Assembly (NCBI GenBank): GCA_037127315.1
Contig: JBBBDQ010000231.1
Location: 752,001-816,000, forward strand
Reading direction: 5' to 3'
Source of the DNA: Ascarosepion bandense
Lineage: Eukaryota > Mollusca > Cephalopoda > Sepiida > Sepiidae
Length of the DNA stretch: 64,000 nt
The notes beneath the pieces are model-generated. The model saw nothing but the letters and a program-made list of their open reading frames with translations. It made no database searches and was not told the DNA's origin. Positions within the stretch are counted from its first letter, which is position 1; each line of letters starts with the position of its first letter. Shown here piece after piece: positions 11,119 through 22,790 of the stretch. The position numbers and the translations under genes were made by a program.

Positions 11119-11121
<3 letters not shown>
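10913..11121 (+). mobile_element. SINE-2: tRNA-like SINE ending in a hammerhead core, copy 1
   Basis: Aligns along its length with the minus-strand copy at 31669-31893: CGTCGCTCATTCAGTG, TTGGGCGTG, CTGCCTTCTTC, GAATCGCC, GGTCGGGTTTCAATCCTGGG, CAATCGGAGTCTA and the hammerhead. GGGTTTCAATCCTGGG resembles a pol III B box; the A box is damaged here but clear in copy 2 (TCAGCTCAGAGGTAGA). The element stops at the ribozyme and passes directly into (TA)n. I infer a pol III transcript that could cleave itself just before the TA tail. Confidence 0.75.
11078..11121 (+). ncRNA. Type-I hammerhead ribozyme, intact core (copy 1)
   Basis: All invariant parts are seen in order. Stem I 5' strand is CCGTG (11078-11082), then CTGATGA (11083-11089). 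Stem II is GCTG/CAGT closed by TGATA (11090-11102), then GAAA (11103-11106). A short stem III is formed by ACA and TGT around GATC, then C at 11116. Stem I 3' strand is TGCGG (11117-11121). The predicted cut lies between 11116 and 11117. Stem I has two G-U pairs and stem II one, so it may be weaker than copy 2. Hammerheads are known in SINEs, Penelope-like elements and retrozymes of animals. Cleavage is inferred, not shown. Confidence 0.8.

Positions 11122-11155
<34 letters not shown>
11122..11155. repeat. (TA)n tail after the hammerhead SINE
   Basis: Starts within two bases of the predicted ribozyme 3' strand. All four related hammerhead ends in this window abut a TA tract, so this looks like a tail or a tail-seeded microsatellite. 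Confidence 0.85.
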
Positions 11156-11165
11156 TTATTCAGAA

Positions 11166-11455
11166 TATGCGTTGTAGTGTAATGGATATCGATTCAGAAT
11201 GACACATTGGGGAGGTTAGTTCTAATTCCAGCTGAATTCATTTATGCTCAAATGCAATTATAAAAGGTATGCATATATATCTTTTTTCTGCAGCTATGGG
11301 TTGAATTGCGAGATAGTTTGGGTTTTTTAGTCTTGGATAGCAACCAGTCTGCCGCAGAAAGTAATGACAACCTACTGCAGTAAAATATTCTGCGTAGTCA
11401 GTCATGTATCAAAAGAGACATGATCGCACGTGTGTCACGTGTGGCAATTAACTGT
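11166..11455 (+). mobile_element. SINE-1 copy
   Basis: Head TGCGTTGTAGTGTAATGG and body marks GCTATGGGTTGAAT, GGATAGCAACCAGTCTGCCG and AATGACAACCTACTGCAG, ending GAGACATGATCGC ... GTGTCACGTGTGGCA. More diverged than average, with a changed CCGTCTCTTCCC block. It follows the hammerhead SINE by about 45 bp. Confidence 0.8.
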
Positions 11456-11469
11456 TTGATTTATTATTG

Positions 11470-11945
11470 TTAGTTTTACTTTTCCGCCTGTTTTATTTTC
11501 CTTTCGTTTGATTCTTTTCTTTGTAACATTATTCGATGATATTTTCTTTTCGTGTTTTTATTTTGGTCATTTTTTTTTTGTTATTTCCTTCTTTGAAATT
11601 TTCATTCAGTTATTTTACTGTTGTGTTTCTTTCCATATTTAGTATAATTCTGCATTCTTTATTTGCTCTTTTTATAAACTATTTTCTTTCTTTCTTTTTC
11701 AGAAAATTGTTATATTTTTTCAGTTATTGCTTTCTTTTTTTTCTTTTTGTTCATCGATTACTATTTTCTTTTTTTATCAATTACTCTTTGCTTTATATTT
11801 CTTCAATTATTGTTTTCATTTTTTTCTTTATTTTTCTACAGTTATTCTCTTTCCTTTTTCTTTTTTCATTCCTCGGATATTCTTTTTTTGTTATTCATCA
11901 ATTTTTTTTGTTTCTTCCTATCTTTTTTCTTCATTTAAACGAGCA
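11470..11945. repeat. Second pyrimidine-rich tract
   Basis: T-rich with TTTTC and TTATTT runs. The 138, 95 and 63 residue frames in it are low-complexity F/S/L/I strings and not genes. Confidence 0.85.
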
Positions 11946-12159
11946 TCTTTGAAACCAGTTTTATTCGGATGTTATTTTATGTTTGACGCTGAATGTGAAT
12001 GTGAAGTGTCATAAAATATTTTTTTCTGTAAGCATTTGGTTTCTATTTGAACGATGGATCGACATGCGCATTCCAGAAATCAATGCGTGATTTAATTATC
12101 ATCTTATCTCTATCTAAAACTCACCATGTCTTTTTTTGTTTTTTTGTTTTTTTTTTTTT

Positions 12160-12700
12160 GTTTCATTTTTTAATCATTTCACTCCAAGCAAGGCGAAACT
12201 ACCCTAGAACACAGGGGATGGCAGTGAGAGAAAATACTGGGTCCAGGAAACATTGAAAAGAGAATAAAAGATGATAAAAAATGGCAACTGACGGTGCATT
12301 CAATTTCTTGGAGATTTTCGCTATCAGGAAGACAAGTAAACAGAAGAGGTTTCTACAGGCAGGAAGCGCTAGAAAAAAAAATGTTTGAGTGGAAGTAGTG
12401 GTTACATTTAACTATTTTAACCGCAAAAATGTAAAACCTACCTGTCAATCTAGTAAAACACTTAAATACATGTGAACGGGGCAACAGGGGAAAATCTCAT
12501 CGGAGCTGTTTCTATAAAAATAGTTGTACAAAAGACAGAGGGAAGCCACGCCACATCGTTGAGAAATTGACTGAAGTCGAGATGTATGGTCAGGATGAAT
12601 TACATTACAGACCCTTATTTCAAGTTTATCAACAATCTCGAGATGAATAGCAGAAGCACCCCGACCAGATAGGGTAACAGTATTCAATGTACAGACAATT
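12160..12700 (-). mobile_element. LINE-A fragment, ORF 3' end and 3' UTR
   Basis: The minus-strand frame 12445-12687 reads SGRGASAIHLEIVDKLEIRVCN, HTSRLQSISQR, GVASLCLLYNYFYRNSSDE, parallel to the good copy's SGAPAVLL ... RRICN ... VASLCLFYKYIHGFCSDE. The 3' UTR runs to the terminal AATGATTAAAAAA at the 12160 end. A 5'-truncated copy. Confidence 0.8.
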
Positions 12701-12941
12701 GGCAGATTTGTAAGTAAATTTATAAATTTATGTACCCGCTACTTCGCCTTTCTTTGATCTCTCTCTAATATCACACTGCCTACGCATTGTTGACGTTTCA
12801 GTCTGTTAGGGTGGTTCCTGCATCTACTCAATTTCTCAAATCTATCGAGAGTATCCCGGCAATCTTTGGTGAAAATAAATGTTGATTGGTCTTTCTTTAT
12901 ATATTCTCTTGAAGAATTAATTTCGGTTTCTTTATCCATTT

Positions 12942-13030
12942 GACTGTGCATGAAATATTGTTATCATATCTGGTCAGGCGCCTCTTGTGTTCGTCTCAGT
13001 GTTCACGATAGGTTCATAATCCTCTCCCTT
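12942..13030 (+). mobile_element. Small LINE-A fragment in the opposite direction
   Basis: Reads CMKYCYHIWSGASCVRLSVHDRF, matching the CMEYCCHLWSGAP ... SVLDRL part of LINE-A. It overlaps the stretch that is also present, in reverse, a few hundred bases earlier. Together with 12160-12700 it makes an inverted arrangement of the same family. Confidence 0.65.
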
Positions 13031-13269
13031 TTTTTCAAAGTAAATAAAGGCTAGTCTCTTGTTTCTTGTTAGAAAAGGTTTTCCAGTTCCTTTTCTCACC
13101 GCAGGTTTTAATGGTGGTACTGTCACGAATTTTTTGTGATATGTATAGATGGTATTAACCTCTCTTCATACCGAGGGTCGCGAGTTAACAGTTTTTTGTT
13201 GCTGCTTTCCGATTGGTAGTTAGAAGCTTGAACTCTTTTGTAGTGTCAAGAGAGGGTGCTCTGATTGAC

Positions 13270-14130
13270 AGTCGAATAATATCTGTTCTCACTTTAGGAA
13301 GGATTATAATATCCACTTCCATGACCTGGGAGTTTACGTTTCCGAACCTCTCTTTCTAGCTTAGGAGCTCTCTCATAAATCGCAAGACCATGTTTATCCG
13401 TCTCTCTCTCCTAAACTCAGTCAGATATACCTTATTTCTCTACCGACCCCATTTCTCTCATGACAATTGCGTCCTAGATAATTTGTCTGAAAGTATAGAT
13501 AAGGCCTTTTCCCTACATCCGTTTAAAAATATATTTCTGTTCGGTGACTTTCATGGCCATCATGCTAAGCGGCTTAAACCCTCACACAGATCTTGCTGGT
13601 ATTCAAACCTTAAACTTCTCAATCGCTTAATTTCACGGTGGTGGTCTTTCCCACGCGTTTTCCCAGTAACCATGAAGGACAGGCTTCTCTTCTTTATTTC
13701 AATCCCCAATTCATGTCATGTTATTTGCTTCTGTCTTCCTGGAAATTCTCATCATACAATGGTGTCAGTGAATAAATTTTTATGCTCCTCCTCCATGTAA
13801 GTACCTATTAACAACAGAATATATTTCTGTTATAAACGTGCGGATTGTGACTCCGTAATTTTCTCGTGTCCTCACTTGAAACAAAAGTTCTTAATCCCCC
13901 TTTTCAAAAATTGTCACTCTGAGTACTACACCTCGGTAAAACTCCGGCATCTATGCTTTCATTCGAGCAAGAAAATTCCAAGTTAAATCTCCTTCATCTT
14001 CTTCGTTCTCACCTGCATATTCGGTTGCAACTGCCCACAAGAATCACTTCTTCCGGTTGTACCAGAATGACACGTTTTAGTATAATAGATGTTTTCTTTT
14101 TTAAATCTCTGCCTTTAATGAATGCAAACG
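13270..14130 (+). mobile_element. LINE-A endonuclease domain remnant
   Basis: The frame 13390-13800 contains YTLFLYRPHFSHDN, then SIDKAFSLHPFKNIFLFGDF followed by HGHHA. This is the APE-type endonuclease pattern (YRP, then F.FGDFN.HH), here with FGDFHGHH. The part upstream of 13390 and the part after 13800 up to about 14130 look like decayed flanking ORF sequence. The catalytic Asp and one His remain; the Asn of GDFN is replaced by His, so it is likely inactive. It is the only endonuclease domain of this family in the window. Confidence 0.7.
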
Positions 14131-14436
14131 TGTTCTAAATGATGCAAAGTTATGGTTTACTGATAGAATAAAATCATGTTAGGAATATTCAGTTCTAGCT
14201 GGCCACTGATGAAAGCATTCTAATTTTTCTATCAAATTAAAAAAAGGGCAAAATGTCCAGGAACAACAGTCCATAAATATTTTCAGTAATATAAACATTA
14301 CACCAAACACAATTCCAGTGAGTATACCTCCAATAGTAATGGGTGAAACTATGGTGACATTAACTTAGTAGTGCCTGATAAGAATACAAGCTTAAATCTT
14401 TTATGAATGAAATTGAAATTTCCTTATCTATCTATC

Positions 14437-14779
14437 TATATATATATATATATATATATTATTAAGTAAATTATCGAGCTTTATATTCGACCTCAACAGA
14501 ATGCAGAAAGCACTGGACGGCCGTTTCGTACTATAGGGGGGACTCTTTAGCAGTGTGAATTCACTACCAGGAATCGAAACCCTACAATTTGGTTATTGAG
14601 CTGATGTCATACCAACTGTACCACGGGCCCTGGTGACGAAGAGGTAACGAATTAAGCTTGATGAAGTGCACCGCTCCTCAGGAATTCCATGCTGGAACTC
14701 CTCCAAGTTTCCTGCATTCTGTTGAGGTCGAATATAAAGGTCGATGATAATAATCGTTCAAATCCTCCTACTACTTGAA

Positions 14780-14870
<91 letters not shown>
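14437..14870. repeat. (TA)n tracts flanking the fold-back SINE
   Basis: TA tracts at 14437-14459, 14780-14819 and 14835-14870, the latter two joined by ATACATACATAC. The apparent YIYIYI frame on the minus strand is repeat translation. Confidence 0.9.
14470..14748 (-). mobile_element. SINE-3 in a fold-back: tRNA-derived, inverted ends
   Basis: On the minus strand the core has GTGGTACAGTTGGTATGACA (A box) and GGGTTTCGATTCCTGG (B box), about 45 bp apart, at 14572-14636. The ends 14479-14509 and 14708-14739 are inverted copies of each other, 31 bp with one inserted base. One end is the natural 3' part of the SINE; the other is an inverted duplicate of it. A tRNA-derived SINE is well supported; how the inverted end arose is inference. 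Confidence 0.7.
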
Positions 14871-14873
<3 letters not shown>

Positions 14874-15546
14874 CCAGAGAATGAAACACATTTCACTGGC
14901 TAATGATGGTGTATTGAACACCAAAACTTAATAGCTTTTGAATTGCAGTACGCTACTGTTATAACAATAATAATAACTATATATCTATAAATGCTCAACT
15001 TCTTTATTGAGCACTTGTTATAAAAAGTAAATAATAAACTGTTGAGTATATATCCATTAGTTTAAACCACGTAGTATATGTATATAAACTAAAATTGAAA
15101 TGGATTGTTTATTGACTGATACAAGAATATCGCATCGAAAGGTTCGTCAGTGACAGATGTTCGATAAATAAAATGAATACCGATGATAATAAAAATGAAA
15201 AAAAACAACGATATACAAAAATAAACATCTATATACTGGCCTTAGGGTCATATGCTCGATTTTTTCCCAATGTTCGGCTTCTAAGACTTTCATTGTTTTG
15301 TTTTTCTTTTTTGTTTTGTAATCAAGCACATTTCGTTGTGGGTGAAAAAAGATTGTTGTGTTCGATTTTTTTGCCTTGTGTAGTTTCCAACGTGAAAATG
15401 TTGAGTTGGTCAATGTTAACAAAAGTTAAACTTTTGCTGATTTATGTGACATTATAGCTTTTTTATAGACTAACTGCTTTTTGGCAGAAGTGTTTCTAGC
15501 CTAAAAAAACGTTAAATTCTCGTTATTTTCATATATTTTAGTTGTA

Positions 15547-15549
<3 letters not shown>

Positions 15550-15628
<79 letters not shown>
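15550..15628. repeat. (CA)n(TA)n compound microsatellite
   Basis: About 18 CA units followed directly by about 20 TA units. The same CA/TA or TA/GT junction occurs at 18948, 32150, 50483, 50727 and 54012, so this compound type is characteristic of the region. Confidence 0.95.
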
Positions 15629-15631
<3 letters not shown>

Positions 15632-16092
15632 TGACACTACCATTACCTGTAGTAGATAAATGGCAAATAAACTGATGTATGAATGAGGTGTTTATCACCT
15701 TAGTATTTACCATTTTCTAACTGCAACGAATGTTTTATACGATATGCGTAGTCAGGAGGAAACGTTTTCTACGAAGGTTTCATTAAGTTTAATGAAGTAA
15801 GACATTTTATTTTCTATTAAATCATCCATTTTATCTGATTGTTAAGTATCCACTTAAACGGCTTCTGAGACTGTTTCATTGTATATTTTTTAAATTAAGT
15901 GCATTGTGAATGAAAAAAGATTGCAGTGTTTCTCTGTATGTGTCATCTTTAGTTTATTTAACTTATATGTAGGTGTCTTTGTTCACAATCTTTACATTAT
16001 TTATTATTTATAAATGTGTGTTTGTTAGGTGCTTGTATGTGCGCGTTTGTTTGTCTGGATATGTACGCATAATATAATCAAATATGTTACAG

Positions 16093-16290
16093 AATTGGTA
16101 GCAATTTTTAATATCCAGTTCGATACCTGACAATGGCAACAGCTATCAATACAAAATACGGTACCTGAAAATTAGTAACAGCTAATTTAATACCTAACAA
16201 TTGGCAAAGGTTTCCAGTGCGTAATTCGATTCATGACATCTAGCAACAGTTTTTAATACGCAATTCAAAACCTGAAAAAGACTTCCACAT
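16093..16290. repeat. Diverged ~40 bp minisatellite, about 5 units
   Basis: Units share an order of GGCAACAG or similar, TTTTAATAC, an AATTCGAT-like block and ACCTGACA or ACCTGAAA. They begin near 16093, 16134, 16172, 16200 and 16240. Units differ at about a third of positions, so the array is old. Confidence 0.6.
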
Positions 16291-16769
16291 TGCTCACATA
16301 TTATGGCCACTGTATTTTCAAGATTCGTCCATAGAATCAGATCTGTAATGCTTAAGGTTCCTTCTTCATTCGTTCGATTTATTGTCAAGTGTTAACAGCC
16401 ATGAAAGATATTAGGTTTTACAAATGAATACTGTATACATTCTATTTATCTAATGAACACGTATTAATGCTTTCCTTTGTTTATGGAAACCATCACCCGC
16501 TAATCTTATGGACCAATAGAGTCTCCATGTCACATTCTGCGTTATTTGTTATTCTCCAGCGAGATAGTTAAATTTTCTTATCTGCTTGATTTTCATCACA
16601 CCAATACGACATATCTTAAATTTGCTATTATTATGTTTAACGATTAGGATGCTAAAAGATATCAGTCTAAGTATTAACGGTGGAGGACGCACAGATATCA
16701 ATTTAAAAAGTTAGTTAACCCTTTGATGCTTCTTAAAAATTATTCCCCAGCAATGAGAGTGGATTTTTC

Positions 16770-17170
16770 AAGAGGAACGTTGTTAAGTCGAAATGAAACC
16801 TTCGAGAATTTCGGACAAGACGTCACAATGACCGTGGAGAGAAATGTGTCTAATGGTGCACAGCGAATGACCAGATAATAACCAACACTAGGTTCCAAGA
16901 GCAGCCAAAAAGACTATGACCTTGAAGAAGTCCAGGAGGAGAAATTAAGAAACAAATTGGTTATTTTATTATCAACAAAAGACTCAGAATCTGTCCTTCA
17001 CTGGAGAGCCTACGCAGGTGCTGACTGCGGAAGTCACCAGTCTTCTCTGCAGTCAGCACCTGACCAATTGTATGCAAACTAAAGGTAAAACTAAGGTGAT
17101 TAAAGAAACCTAACACAGCCTTAAGACTGCAGTACAATAGACTCGTGAATAACTCGAACCTGCATATATA
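16770..17170 (+). mobile_element. RTE-like LINE fragment, end of endonuclease domain
   Basis: AATGGTGCACAGCGAATGACC, then CAACACTAGGTTCCAAGAGCA and AGACTGCAGTACAATAGACTCGTGAA, line up base by base with the RTE-like copy at 29670-29945. No frame survives. A perfect 14 bp inverted repeat has appeared inside at 17015-17062. Confidence 0.7.
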
Positions 17171-17530
17171 TATTTTAGAACATGTCCAAACTAAAATCTA
17201 CTACAAAACTGTACATTTTGCTTCGACATAGAAAGAACAATGTCTCATCAGGTAGTAAATTTTTTTTTTTTTGAGATGGAAATTCACTTCTTTTTTTCAA
17301 ATTTTTTCTGTGTGTACGAGGTAAAGCTTCAACGAGGTCCTTTCAATGTCGAAACAATATGTACACTTTTGTAGTAGATTGTTGTTTGGACATGTTCTAA
17401 AATATATTTTACAATAAATATTCATAGCTCTATTTCTATAATGAGCACTGTTTTAAATTAATGTTTTAAACGTTGTAAATATTCTCTTCGTTCCTCATTC
17501 ATTTGAATATATATATCGGTACTTAGGTTT

Positions 17531-17532
<2 letters not shown>

Positions 17533-17571
<39 letters not shown>

Positions 17572-17644
17572 CCTTATCTTATCTGTATATGATCATATAT
17601 ATATCGAAATTACCTTTTTCTTATGTTCTTTTTGTTTTTTCTGT

Positions 17645-17694
<50 letters not shown>

Positions 17695-17770
17695 CAGTAT
17701 GTTCTTACCTTCTCTATGTATGATCATATATATATATATATACACCCAGCTACTTTTATTTATTTCTTCC

Positions 17771-17817
<47 letters not shown>

Positions 17818-17872
17818 ATTTGTATATGGTCATAGATATGTATCCAAGTTACTTTTTCTTTGTTTTTTATTC

Positions 17873-17920
<48 letters not shown>

Positions 17921-17971
17921 CATCTGTATATGATCATATATATGTATCCAAGTTACTTTTGCTTTGTTTTT

Positions 17972-18022
<51 letters not shown>

Positions 18023-18115
18023 AGAATGTTCTCACCTTATCGGTAGATGATCACATGTACATATGCACCTATGTTTTCTTTCTTTCTTTCTATATATCTA
18101 TCTTATCTCTATATG

Positions 18116-18158
<43 letters not shown>

Positions 18159-18179
18159 AAGTTACTTTTTCTTTCTTTC

Positions 18180-18263
<84 letters not shown>

Positions 18264-18280
18264 TTCAGTGTTCTTGCACA

Positions 18281-18329
<49 letters not shown>

Positions 18330-18381
18330 CAGTATGTTTTCACCTTATCTGTAGATGATCCTTTATATTCACCCAGCTACT

Positions 18382-18424
<43 letters not shown>

Positions 18425-18430
18425 ATCACT
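17533..18430. repeat. Composite array: (CTAT)n blocks separated by a repeated spacer
   Basis: Six or seven blocks of 10-15 CTAT units, each followed by a spacer of the type TCTGTATATGATCATATATA, then TATCCAAGTTACTTTT and TCTTTG. Blocks start near 17646, 17773, 17873, 17974, 18180, 18232 and 18284, with a (CTTT)n run at 18380-18424. The regular spacing shows that spacer and microsatellite were amplified together. Frames giving LSIYLSIY are repeat translation. Confidence 0.9.
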
Positions 18431-18834
18431 GTTCCTGCGCTGTTCGATGGGCTGACGATTATTCTAACGTCAACTTGTGTAAGCCATTTTGTGTAAAGTA
18501 TATTTATTTATTTCCAAATATTCATGCGATAGAGACGAGCCAGACAGCCCAATGGGTAAAGTCTTGATCGATGCAAAATTGATAAGTATATGGAGGAGTG
18601 GGGGGGGGTCAAGTAAAAGTGTCGGAAATAGTCTTCTTCAAAGTGTCATAAGATGGAGACGCGTTCACTCATTATAAATCTGAAGCCAGCAATGTTAAGA
18701 AAACGAGTAAATATTTGGCTTTATGTGTATAAACGTATTTGAACACATCTGAAATTATACAAGTTTATTTCAACGGATACTTATATACTTATATACATAT
18801 ATACATATGAATTTATATATCTACATACGTACAA

Positions 18835-18835
<1 letters not shown>

Positions 18836-18891
<56 letters not shown>

Positions 18892-18946
18892 CACACGCAG
18901 ATGGGCATAGAGCAATATAAATGCATAAATACTTACCATTTTCTGC

Positions 18947-19020
<74 letters not shown>

Positions 19021-19106
19021 CAATATTATTATATAATTACATAGCTGTTCCTGGAGATGAATATGTAAATAAAATTAAACACACATATACATATACATAT
19101 ATACGT

Positions 19107-19156
<50 letters not shown>

Positions 19157-19225
19157 GAATGAATTTCCCGTCAGATGAATAAATATGCACAGGCCGAGGC
19201 AAAGAGAATGGGAGCAAAACACACA

Positions 19226-19276
<51 letters not shown>

Positions 19277-19520
19277 TGCTTGTCATTCTCAATGCCTCGG
19301 CATGTGTATATTTATTCATCTAACGCGAAATGCATTACTATATATACATATATTTAAGATAAAGCTTGATATACATGTATATCAGCTGTATTCATGAATA
19401 GTATTTTCACTAGACTGTTTATTTCAGTTCTGAGAAAATTTATATATATATATATATAATATGTACTTGGTTTTTATTTAGATGTATCCACAATACATGT
19501 TTTGGTTTCCCAATACATAT

Positions 19521-19580
<60 letters not shown>
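18836..19580. repeat. Cluster of TA and GT microsatellites
   Basis: TA tracts at 18836-18890, 18948-18965, 19108-19153 and 19230-19274, and GT tracts at 18966-19019 and 19523-19578. Between 19156 and 19330 short near-inverted pieces such as ATTCATCTGACGGG / GCGTTAGATGAATAAAT and CCGAGGCA / TGCCTCGG flank the TA tract at 19230, forming an imperfect fold-back. Confidence 0.9.
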
Positions 19581-19581
<1 letters not shown>

Positions 19582-19661
19582 CCTGGGGTGTTCTTAGATA
19601 ACGATGAATAATCTTTTTTATTTCCATTTATATAAGTACTATTAAGATGAAATATAACCAT

Positions 19662-20995
19662 AACCTACCATCCAGCAGTTCTTTTGATTCTCTCTTTCAG
19701 CTGCTACTTAATATAGGGCGCTATGCATACAGCTTAACGTTAGACATAACTGGATTTTATTTTATTATTTCGACTAGAATTTTTTAATATTCAATTCACT
19801 AAGCTATTAATACAAATTGAATTTTTCTTATCAGAGGTCGATCACAATAACTAGTATAGTAACCCACTGGAATTTTTTGTACTGTATTTAGTTCCCCGGT
19901 AGCAGTAATAGATATGTCTGGAATAAGTTAGTCCAACGAAACTTTGTTTTAATTTCAGATTTGCTCTCCCAAATTGCTTGCTTCTAAAGTTTACAGAAAC
20001 CCAGTATGCAAGAAGTATACATTCACTGCGTCTCCCTAGAGAATATTGCGATACAATTGATTATTCTTCTTTATTCTAATTTAGCATAATAGTATATTTA
20101 TTATTGTATGAAATATATTTAATGAGTAACCAATGGTTCATACGCAGATACGTCCTTGTAAGTTTGTTAGCAAACGTAGAAATTCAAAGTGAAAATTGAA
20201 AAGTGGAAAGTTTTTCTACTTTTTTAATACTCTGCTTAGCTTTTGGAAGGTACCTTTTCTTATTGCAATGCGACTTCGGATTTCATTCTCTGTTAAAATA
20301 TTTCAAAAATATTAAAACTTGTTTTATTTTTGTATCTCCACTTTGCAATTTGCACTTTGGATTCATACGTTTCATAACAACCTTGCTGATATATTTAAAT
20401 ATGTTTGCTGCGTAATTATGTTTTGTCTTACTCTCCTTTCAGTTTTTGAGCATTTTGAAGTAATTTTTTGAGTAAGGTTTTTGAGTATTTACTGAATTCG
20501 TTTTCTATCTGTATGCAGCTGGGTTTATACTAGTATAATTTCTGGATTATTCTCATATTTTTCCCAAATAAATTGTTTGGTGTTCCCCCTTTTCATAAAG
20601 ATGCACTCGTCTAGAATATACCTATACTACTGCTATAGAAGCGAGACCGTTTTCCCCCAGAGAGTTAACCGGAGAATAAATTAGCAGTCAGTTCAAGTAG
20701 ATCATAGTAGCTCTGTGTTCCACTCATCGAGAAGATTGTTACGCAGTACCCCTCAGCTTCCGACGCGGACATACTCAATATACTATGGCTTCACTTCCAG
20801 AGACTTGTACATACATATTTTACTAACCCGCATTCCTGAACTACTGAACTTCATTCAAGTCTGAATATTTAGGTTAATGCACTTATTTTCTATCTCAATT
20901 ACTAGTCGTTGTTCATTTGTTTGTGCGTACCCCATTCCTGGGATCTACAACATAAATCAGGCTCACCTAGCAGTTCAAGCTATTATTTGTGTGGT
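19662..20995. other. No firm feature; possible decayed LTR near 20640-20980
   Basis: Mostly ordinary AT-rich sequence. Between about 20640 and 20980 the base composition is more even, with an AATAAA at about 20673 and many short C-rich words, somewhat like the LTR at 54260. I find no matching ends or target duplication, so I make no claim. Confidence 0.3.
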
Positions 20996-20997
20996 AC

Positions 20998-22790
20998 CTT
21001 CTTCTTCTTCTTCTTCTTCTTCTTCTTTATACCGTCTAACTTCAGTACGTAGGCGATAATAGCGTTCCACATCTGCCTATTTCTACTGACTCTTAGTACG
21101 CTTTCTCCTGTTACCCCACCCACCAATATTTGCTCAAGCCCATCAAGTATGTTACGCGTTGCTTTTCCCTGTCTCTCTTTCCCTCTATCTGAACAGTAAG
21201 TATCAGATTCTCCAAACCCTCTTTTCTCATTGTATGTCACAAGAACCTCAGCTGTCTTTACCTGATTTTAATTATTAGTTTACTTTTCGTTTGAATCCTC
21301 TCCAAAATCTCATCGTTGCTCACATGTTCGATCCATAGTATCCTCAGCATCCTTCTGTAGAGTCACATTTCAGTTGCTTCAAGTCTGTCTGTCATCATTG
21401 AGGAGATTGTTCAGCATTCACTGCCATATTGAATAACAGACATCACATAGTAATGTGACATTATGTGACTAATTAAGATGATTGTACGGTGGAGTTCACA
21501 ATCGTTTGCCTCTGGCTTCTTAGGCTGTGCTGTGAAATGAAAATCCATCTTCTTAGCTCTTCTGGTATCTCACCATTGTTGTAGATTTCATTTATTATTT
21601 CTGCAATTTTCACTACACCGAATTTGTCTACGGCTGTCAGCATCTCTAGGACAATAATGTCTGGTCTAGCTGCTTTGTTTCTCTTATGTTTGCCCATTGC
21701 AGCTTCCATTTTGGATTTTAATATTTCTGGTGCGTCAGTAGTTCTGTTGGTTGCTCTTTCTTGTTGTGGAAAAGATCTCTAATATATTCTTTGCATCGCT
21801 GGAGCATTTTCTCTTTCTCTAATATGAGCGTTCCATCTTTGGATTTTATACATTCTGTTGAGAAGCATGTTTTTTGTTCTTTTCGTTCTTTTATTTTTTT
21901 CATGCATCTTTTCTTACTTAGCTGTGCCCGGTTTCTCTATTTCTACACAATTGTTTTTGATCTTTTTCTCTTTAGAACGTCTGCATTTGCTTCTTATTTT
22001 CTTGAGTAGATTGTTGCATTCCGTTTTATGTCTTGGCATCATTCTCTGGCTCCTTTGTTCCATGTCGAGAATGTTATATGACTGATTTCCTTTGAAACAA
22101 TGCTCTTTGCTGATGGTACACGCTATTCCTTTAGTGTATACCATTTCAAGTTTCCGTTCCCAATTTGTTCCTCGTATTTGTTTTTCATATTGTCAGTATA
22201 TTTTTTCTGCAGATGGAAGTCATTCACAACTTTGTTGTATTGCAGTCTGGGTGCTCTACTAGGCTTCTTCAGTCTCTGAACTTTCATCCTTAGTTTACAG
22301 ATAACTGGTGGGTGTTCGCTTCCACAGTCCGTACTTGGATAAGCTTTGCAATGAACAACTGTATTTATATTTAAATAATCGATTTGTGTTTTCGTGTCAC
22401 TTCGCAGGCTTCTTTTTATCCATGAGCGTCTTGAGTGTTCTTGAAACTAGGTGTTGATTATTACCTGGCCGTTTGCTGTGCATCAATGGACCTATTTTCT
22501 CCTTAATCATTAGAGTTTCCTGGTCTAAAATTGCTAAATGTTACTCCTTCCCTCTCCTTATCTACCAAAGTATACAAATCTCCTTTGATGATTCTAATTT
22601 CTTGGGTTTTACACTGAGCCCAGACATTGTTCAGTATGGAGTAGAAAGATTCCTTTTCCTCCTCAGTGCTTTGTGTTATTGTTGCATAGACTACATCGAA
22701 GGCTTTCCTTTCATTTTGAGCCAGACGTCGCTTTCGAAAAGCTGGTAGTATCCTAGAACGCATTTCTTCATTTCTTGTCCAGTATTAAGC
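20998..22790 (-). mobile_element. RTE-like LINE, internally deleted copy
   Basis: Read on the minus strand. The endonuclease part near 22503-22763 has NERKAFDVVYATITQSTEEE and KTQEIRIIKGD, matching the craniofacial-development-protein-2-like endonuclease of RTE elements. The linker has KCRRSKEKKIKNNC. The RT part at 21473-21709 has KAARPDIIVLEMLTAV and IINEIYNNGEIPEELRRWIFI. Then there is a jump to the C-terminal part (SECLTIS, RLEATEM, YRRMLRILWIEHVSN) at about 21290-21430. The YADD region is missing, so RT is deleted across the junction near 21440-21480. The 3' end is a (GAA)n run at 20998-21027. Confidence 0.8.
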
